NCBI GenBank assembly: GCA_032620915.1
Contig: CP136052.1
Location: forward strand, 3,170,001-3,234,000
Length of the DNA stretch: 64,000 nt
DNA from: Oscillospiraceae bacterium NTUH-002-81
GTDB lineage: Bacteria; Bacillota; Clostridia; Lachnospirales; Lachnospiraceae
Reading direction: 5' to 3'
Shown here piece after piece: positions 61,455 to 64,000 of the stretch. A model generated the notes under the pieces. The model saw only the letters and a program-made list of their open reading frames with translations, searched no databases and was not told where the DNA came from. A program made the translations under genes and the position numbers. How positions within the stretch are numbered: the first letter of the stretch is position 1; each line of letters opens with the position of its first letter.

Positions 61455-61642
61455 TTACACTCACCTCCGTTCCTTTCCTCATTTCATATCTTTCGACCAT
61501 TCCGCAATATTCTTCATTGCCAGAACACGGCAGGAATACAAAGAATTCCATGCTATATTTCTCGATACATCCACAGCCTTTGCCCCGCGCCTGTATGCGG
61601 TAAGCGCATTGTGAACATATCCTTTATTTTCTCACATCTGTC

Positions 61643-62671
61643 CTATCTGTTTCCATGCTCCGCGCTCTGCGTTGGCCGCGGCCGTCTCTTTGCCTGGGAA
61701 TGCTCCTGCTGCCGTCGGGCACGCTGTCCATCCCGGTGCTTTCCTGAAGGGGAATGGATCTCCTTCACCTGCTTATCCTTGGCCGATATGGTGATCTTCG
61801 GCACCGCTTTCACGTAATAATAATACTCGTCGTCCTCGAACTGCACCTTCCGGGTGCCCGCATAATCCACGCTGAACACGAAGAACTGCACCACCAGCGC
61901 TGCCGCCACGGACAGCACCGTGCCCACCAGCAGCCCCAGGATCGAATTGGAAATATCCATGGCGAAATCCCCGATGAGGAAGATCAGGATATTGGCAAGG
62001 GCGCCTGCGCCGATGGCAATATACCAGGCGTAATCCATGGAAGTCCGGCGGAGAATGTACACCAGCGCCAGCACAATGGCAAAGGCAACGATGGTCAGCA
62101 TCATTTCCTTATTGCCGATCATGTACTCCATCATAAACTTGATCCGGTCTGTTATGGCATCGGTACTGCTGTTCTGGAAGGTTGCCGCATTCGCAGACGC
62201 AAAATGCATGATATAGTAAGCCACCACACCGCAGGACACCGGTACGATCCCAAGAGGAGTTCCCACCAGGCCTACCACAATGGGCATCACATAAGGCATT
62301 TTCAGTGCAAACAAAAGCGGCGTCAGCACCAGCAGATAGCCGTCCTTCGGTGCCAGGATAAAATAAAGGCAAAGCATCATCAGCAGGATAACCGCTGCCA
62401 CGGCCGCCAGCTCCAGCGAAAGCGCAAACAGCTGCACCAGAACAATGAGCACGGCAAAGAGCACCATGCAGTTCACCGGCAAAAAGCTGCACAGCAGACT
62501 CAACAGCACCGGTATGGCAAAGTTATCCAGCCTGCTCATGAAGCCCAGTTTCGCATTGATCATGAAAAACACAAACAGGCCCATGACAAACTTCAGCAGT
62601 GTGCGGATATACATGTCATACTTGCTGTAGTAATATTTGATCTGTTCTCTTATCTCATACAAAATCGTCAT
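61643..62671 (-). CDS. Conserved polytopic membrane protein with basic tail
   Basis: About 342 residues from the ATG at 62671, which has AGGAGG upstream and overlaps the previous gene's stop by 17 bases. Eight to nine hydrophobic helices span residues about 27-300; the last 50 residues (KDKQVKEIHSPSGK onward) are rich in Lys, Arg, Gln and Pro and presumably cytoplasmic. A DDEYYYYVKAVPK segment precedes that tail. I do not recognise a named family. Its coupling to the gene upstream and its position just before cdaA suggest a membrane or envelope function. No substrate can be assigned. Confidence 0.75.
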   Translation of the reverse strand: MTILYEIREQIKYYYSKYDMYIRTLLKFVMGLFVFFMINAKLGFMSRLDNFAIPVLLSLLCSFLPVNCMVLFAVLIVLVQLFALSLELAAVAAVILLMMLCLYFILAPKDGYLLVLTPLLFALKMPYVMPIVVGLVGTPLGIVPVSCGVVAYYIMHFASANAATFQNSSTDAITDRIKFMMEYMIGNKEMMLTIVAFAIVLALVYILRRTSMDYAWYIAIGAGALANILIFLIGDFAMDISNSILGLLVGTVLSVAAALVVQFFVFSVDYAGTRKVQFEDDEYYYYVKAVPKITISAKDKQVKEIHSPSGKHRDGQRARRQQEHSQAKRRPRPTQSAEHGNR

Positions 62672-63104
62672 CGTATCCGCGGCCTCCTGTCGCATCACGG
62701 CCCTCCAGCCGCTGATCTTCCTGCTCGTACAGCCCGCTGATCTGGCGAAGCTGTGCATAGTATTCTTTCATCTCTTCCCGCACCCGGGTATATCTCCGGT
62801 AATAGGCAAGAAATACAATCAGTTCATACACGATGATGAACAAAACGTACCATTTCACCACGCTCATACCGAGGCCTGCAAAATCCAGCGTATACATCTC
62901 GGCCAGCAACTGCTCCATCCGGCAGGCCAGCCAGAGCACAGCCCCCAGAAGGAAGGCGATGGTGCCGCCGATCCAGGCTTTCACCATATGAAATGTCACA
63001 TAGTCGCCCCGGAAATACTCATTTACTTTAAAAGCCTCCCGGCCTTCCCGCGCTTCGAACTCCGCTGCCTTTGTCATGAGACGGATTCTCTCTTCGTTTA
63101 ACAT
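62655..63104 (-). CDS. Small membrane protein of unknown function
   Basis: About 149 residues from the ATG at 63104, chosen for GAGGTGG 5 bases upstream. The start region (MLNEERIRLMTKAAEFEARE) is helical and charged; two hydrophobic spans (about residues 41-60 and 78-100) follow, then a charged, possibly coiled-coil tail (YYRRYTRVREEMKEYYAQL). No family recognised. It overlaps the start of the next membrane-protein gene by 17 bases, so the two are probably subunits of one membrane complex (inference). Confidence 0.7.
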   Translation of the reverse strand: MLNEERIRLMTKAAEFEAREGREAFKVNEYFRGDYVTFHMVKAWIGGTIAFLLGAVLWLACRMEQLLAEMYTLDFAGLGMSVVKWYVLFIIVYELIVFLAYYRRYTRVREEMKEYYAQLRQISGLYEQEDQRLEGRDATGGRGYDDDFV

Positions 63105-63173
63105 ATGCCACCTCAATTCCGGTCTATGCATTTTCACACATATCAGAATTATAACACAGGAAAAAGCATCTGG

Positions 63174-63986
63174 CTAGTACCCCTTCCCGATACATACCGA
63201 CAGACAGTAGATCTGCTTCGCCCCCGCTGCCAGCAGAGTGCGCGCCGCCTCGTTCATGGTGCTCCCCGTTGTATAAATATCGTCCACCAATAGAATACGC
63301 GCGGGCATTGCTTCATACTCACATTTCTGTGTCTGATTATACCATTGCCTGTATGGTCGCCTGTCCGTGAATGTATCCCATACTCGCACATCAGCCACAT
63401 GTTCGTCAGCCTGCTCTGCCACAATAAACGCGTCCTTCACATTCTCCCGCCGGTCTTCATCATTCAGCGCCCGCTGGTATCCAGTCTTCCGACTGCGGAT
63501 CAGCAGATCCTCCCGCACCGGGATGCCGCTTCTTTTGGACAGCTCCCGGCACAGAAGCGCCGCCTGGTTATACCCCCGCTGCCGCATTCTGCTGCGGTGG
63601 ATGGGAATGGGCACCAGCGCCTGTACCCGCCACCGGGCCTGCACTTCCTGATATACCTCCCATAATGCTTTCCCATAAGCCCGGGCATATTCCTGCCGTC
63701 CCCGGTTTTTGAACCGGTGCATGGCATCCTCCATCTCCCGGTACCAGAAGGCTGCCCGCCCCTGGGTGAATACGGGTGGATGCCTCCGGCAGTCCTGACA
63801 GTATTCCTGCCGAAAATCCTCCAGCGGTTTCCCGCATTTCAGGCAATAGGGGGCACGCACCGGCCTTGGCCTGTCCAGGCTCCGGCAGACGGCGCACACC
63901 GTTCCGCCCTGCCCCGGCGGCAGGATCCGGTCGCACCCCGGACACCGGGGCGGGTAAAAAATATCCAGCAAATCGTTTTTCGTCAT
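63174..63986 (-). CDS. comF: ComF-family phosphoribosyltransferase-like protein
   Basis: A 270-residue protein. The N-terminus has a zinc-finger-like region with CPGC, CAVC, CLKC and CQDC pairs, and the C-terminus the phosphoribosyltransferase fold with VPIPIHRSRMRQRGYNQA and the PRPP-loop ILLVDDIYTTGST. It is the ComF/GntX-like family linked to DNA uptake in competent bacteria. About 40 residues (from AEQADEHVADV to YEAMPAR) are inserted before the PRPP loop, longer than usual. It appears complete: the ATG at 63986 is inside the window, but the upstream promoter is not. Confidence 0.9.
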   Translation of the reverse strand: MTKNDLLDIFYPPRCPGCDRILPPGQGGTVCAVCRSLDRPRPVRAPYCLKCGKPLEDFRQEYCQDCRRHPPVFTQGRAAFWYREMEDAMHRFKNRGRQEYARAYGKALWEVYQEVQARWRVQALVPIPIHRSRMRQRGYNQAALLCRELSKRSGIPVREDLLIRSRKTGYQRALNDEDRRENVKDAFIVAEQADEHVADVRVWDTFTDRRPYRQWYNQTQKCEYEAMPARILLVDDIYTTGSTMNEAARTLLAAGAKQIYCLSVCIGKGY

Positions 63987-64000
63987 GGCAATCCTTTCCC

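Noticed and set aside
1..64000. tRNA, rRNA, CRISPR arrays, prophage or complete insertion sequences
   Set aside because: No cloverleaf, rRNA-like stretch, spacer array, integrase or transposase gene could be recognised anywhere in the window.

Overview
The window looks like a chromosomal piece of a Firmicute of the Lachnospiraceae type (Blautia/Roseburia-like gut Clostridia; inferred, not searched). The reasons are strong AGGAGG-type ribosome sites throughout, a CdaA/CdaR c-di-AMP pair, HPr and ComF at the right end, a PHP-type CpsB phosphatase, and tiny holin-like toxin loci. Nearly everything between positions 1 and about 58,900 is one very large cell-surface polysaccharide locus.

Layout. 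(A) 1-11,144, minus strand: a CpsB/YwqE phosphatase with a probably leaderless promoter, then an undecaprenyl-phosphate sugar transferase, a chain of GT4 glycosyltransferases, an acyltransferase, a radical SAM/SPASM enzyme, a pyruvyltransferase-like protein and an F420-dehydrogenase-beta-like protein. The leftmost 4.2 kb is clearly more AT-rich than the rest. (B) 11.3-14.1 kb: a FAD oxidoreductase and a secreted esterase lipoprotein, followed by a small type I toxin/antisense-RNA locus. (C) 14.5-19.2 kb, plus strand: a membrane GT2 and two large polytopic proteins, followed by a second antisense-RNA-like locus. (D) 19.5-22.6 kb: GtrA, GtrB, and FdtA/FdtB-type dTDP-amino-sugar enzymes. (E) 22.7-33.7 kb: an acyltransferase, a CDP-glycerol-transferase-like enzyme, a LicC-like nucleotidyltransferase, a HisC-like aminotransferase, a GNAT protein, DUF1919 and DUF6020-like proteins, and a 1029-residue acyltransferase/GT-C fusion. 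(F) 34-41 kb: another acyltransferase, two Gpi18-like GT-C paralogues, GT2 enzymes, RmlD and a DUF2304 protein. (G) 41.1-43.9 kb, plus strand: methionine gamma-lyase-like enzyme plus an AGCS transporter. (H) 43.9-50.6 kb: GT4, GT2, an AlgI/AlgJ-like O-acetylation pair, a ferredoxin-like protein and a fucosyltransferase-like GT. (I) 50.7-58.9 kb: three tandem GT2s, a hexapeptide acetyltransferase, a Wzx flippase and a DUF2142 protein. (J) 59-64 kb: HPr, CdaR, CdaA, two membrane proteins and ComF.

Together these genes encode initiation on undecaprenyl phosphate, sequential glycosyl transfer, flipping by Wzx, lipid-linked sugar side-branching (GtrA/GtrB and GT-C enzymes) and heavy decoration (O-acetyl, pyruvyl, CDP-activated groups). 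No Wzz/Wzc chain-length pair, no obvious Wzy, and no RmlA/B/C lie in the window.

Two things stand out beyond the gene content. First, an approximately 160-bp intergenic element occurs three times in the same orientation. It has terminal inverted repeats and several internal stems, two of which show compensatory changes. Second, at least six genes-worth of breaks are explained by single extra bases in homopolymer runs, always +1. This looks like sequence error more than biology, so broken genes here should be read with caution.
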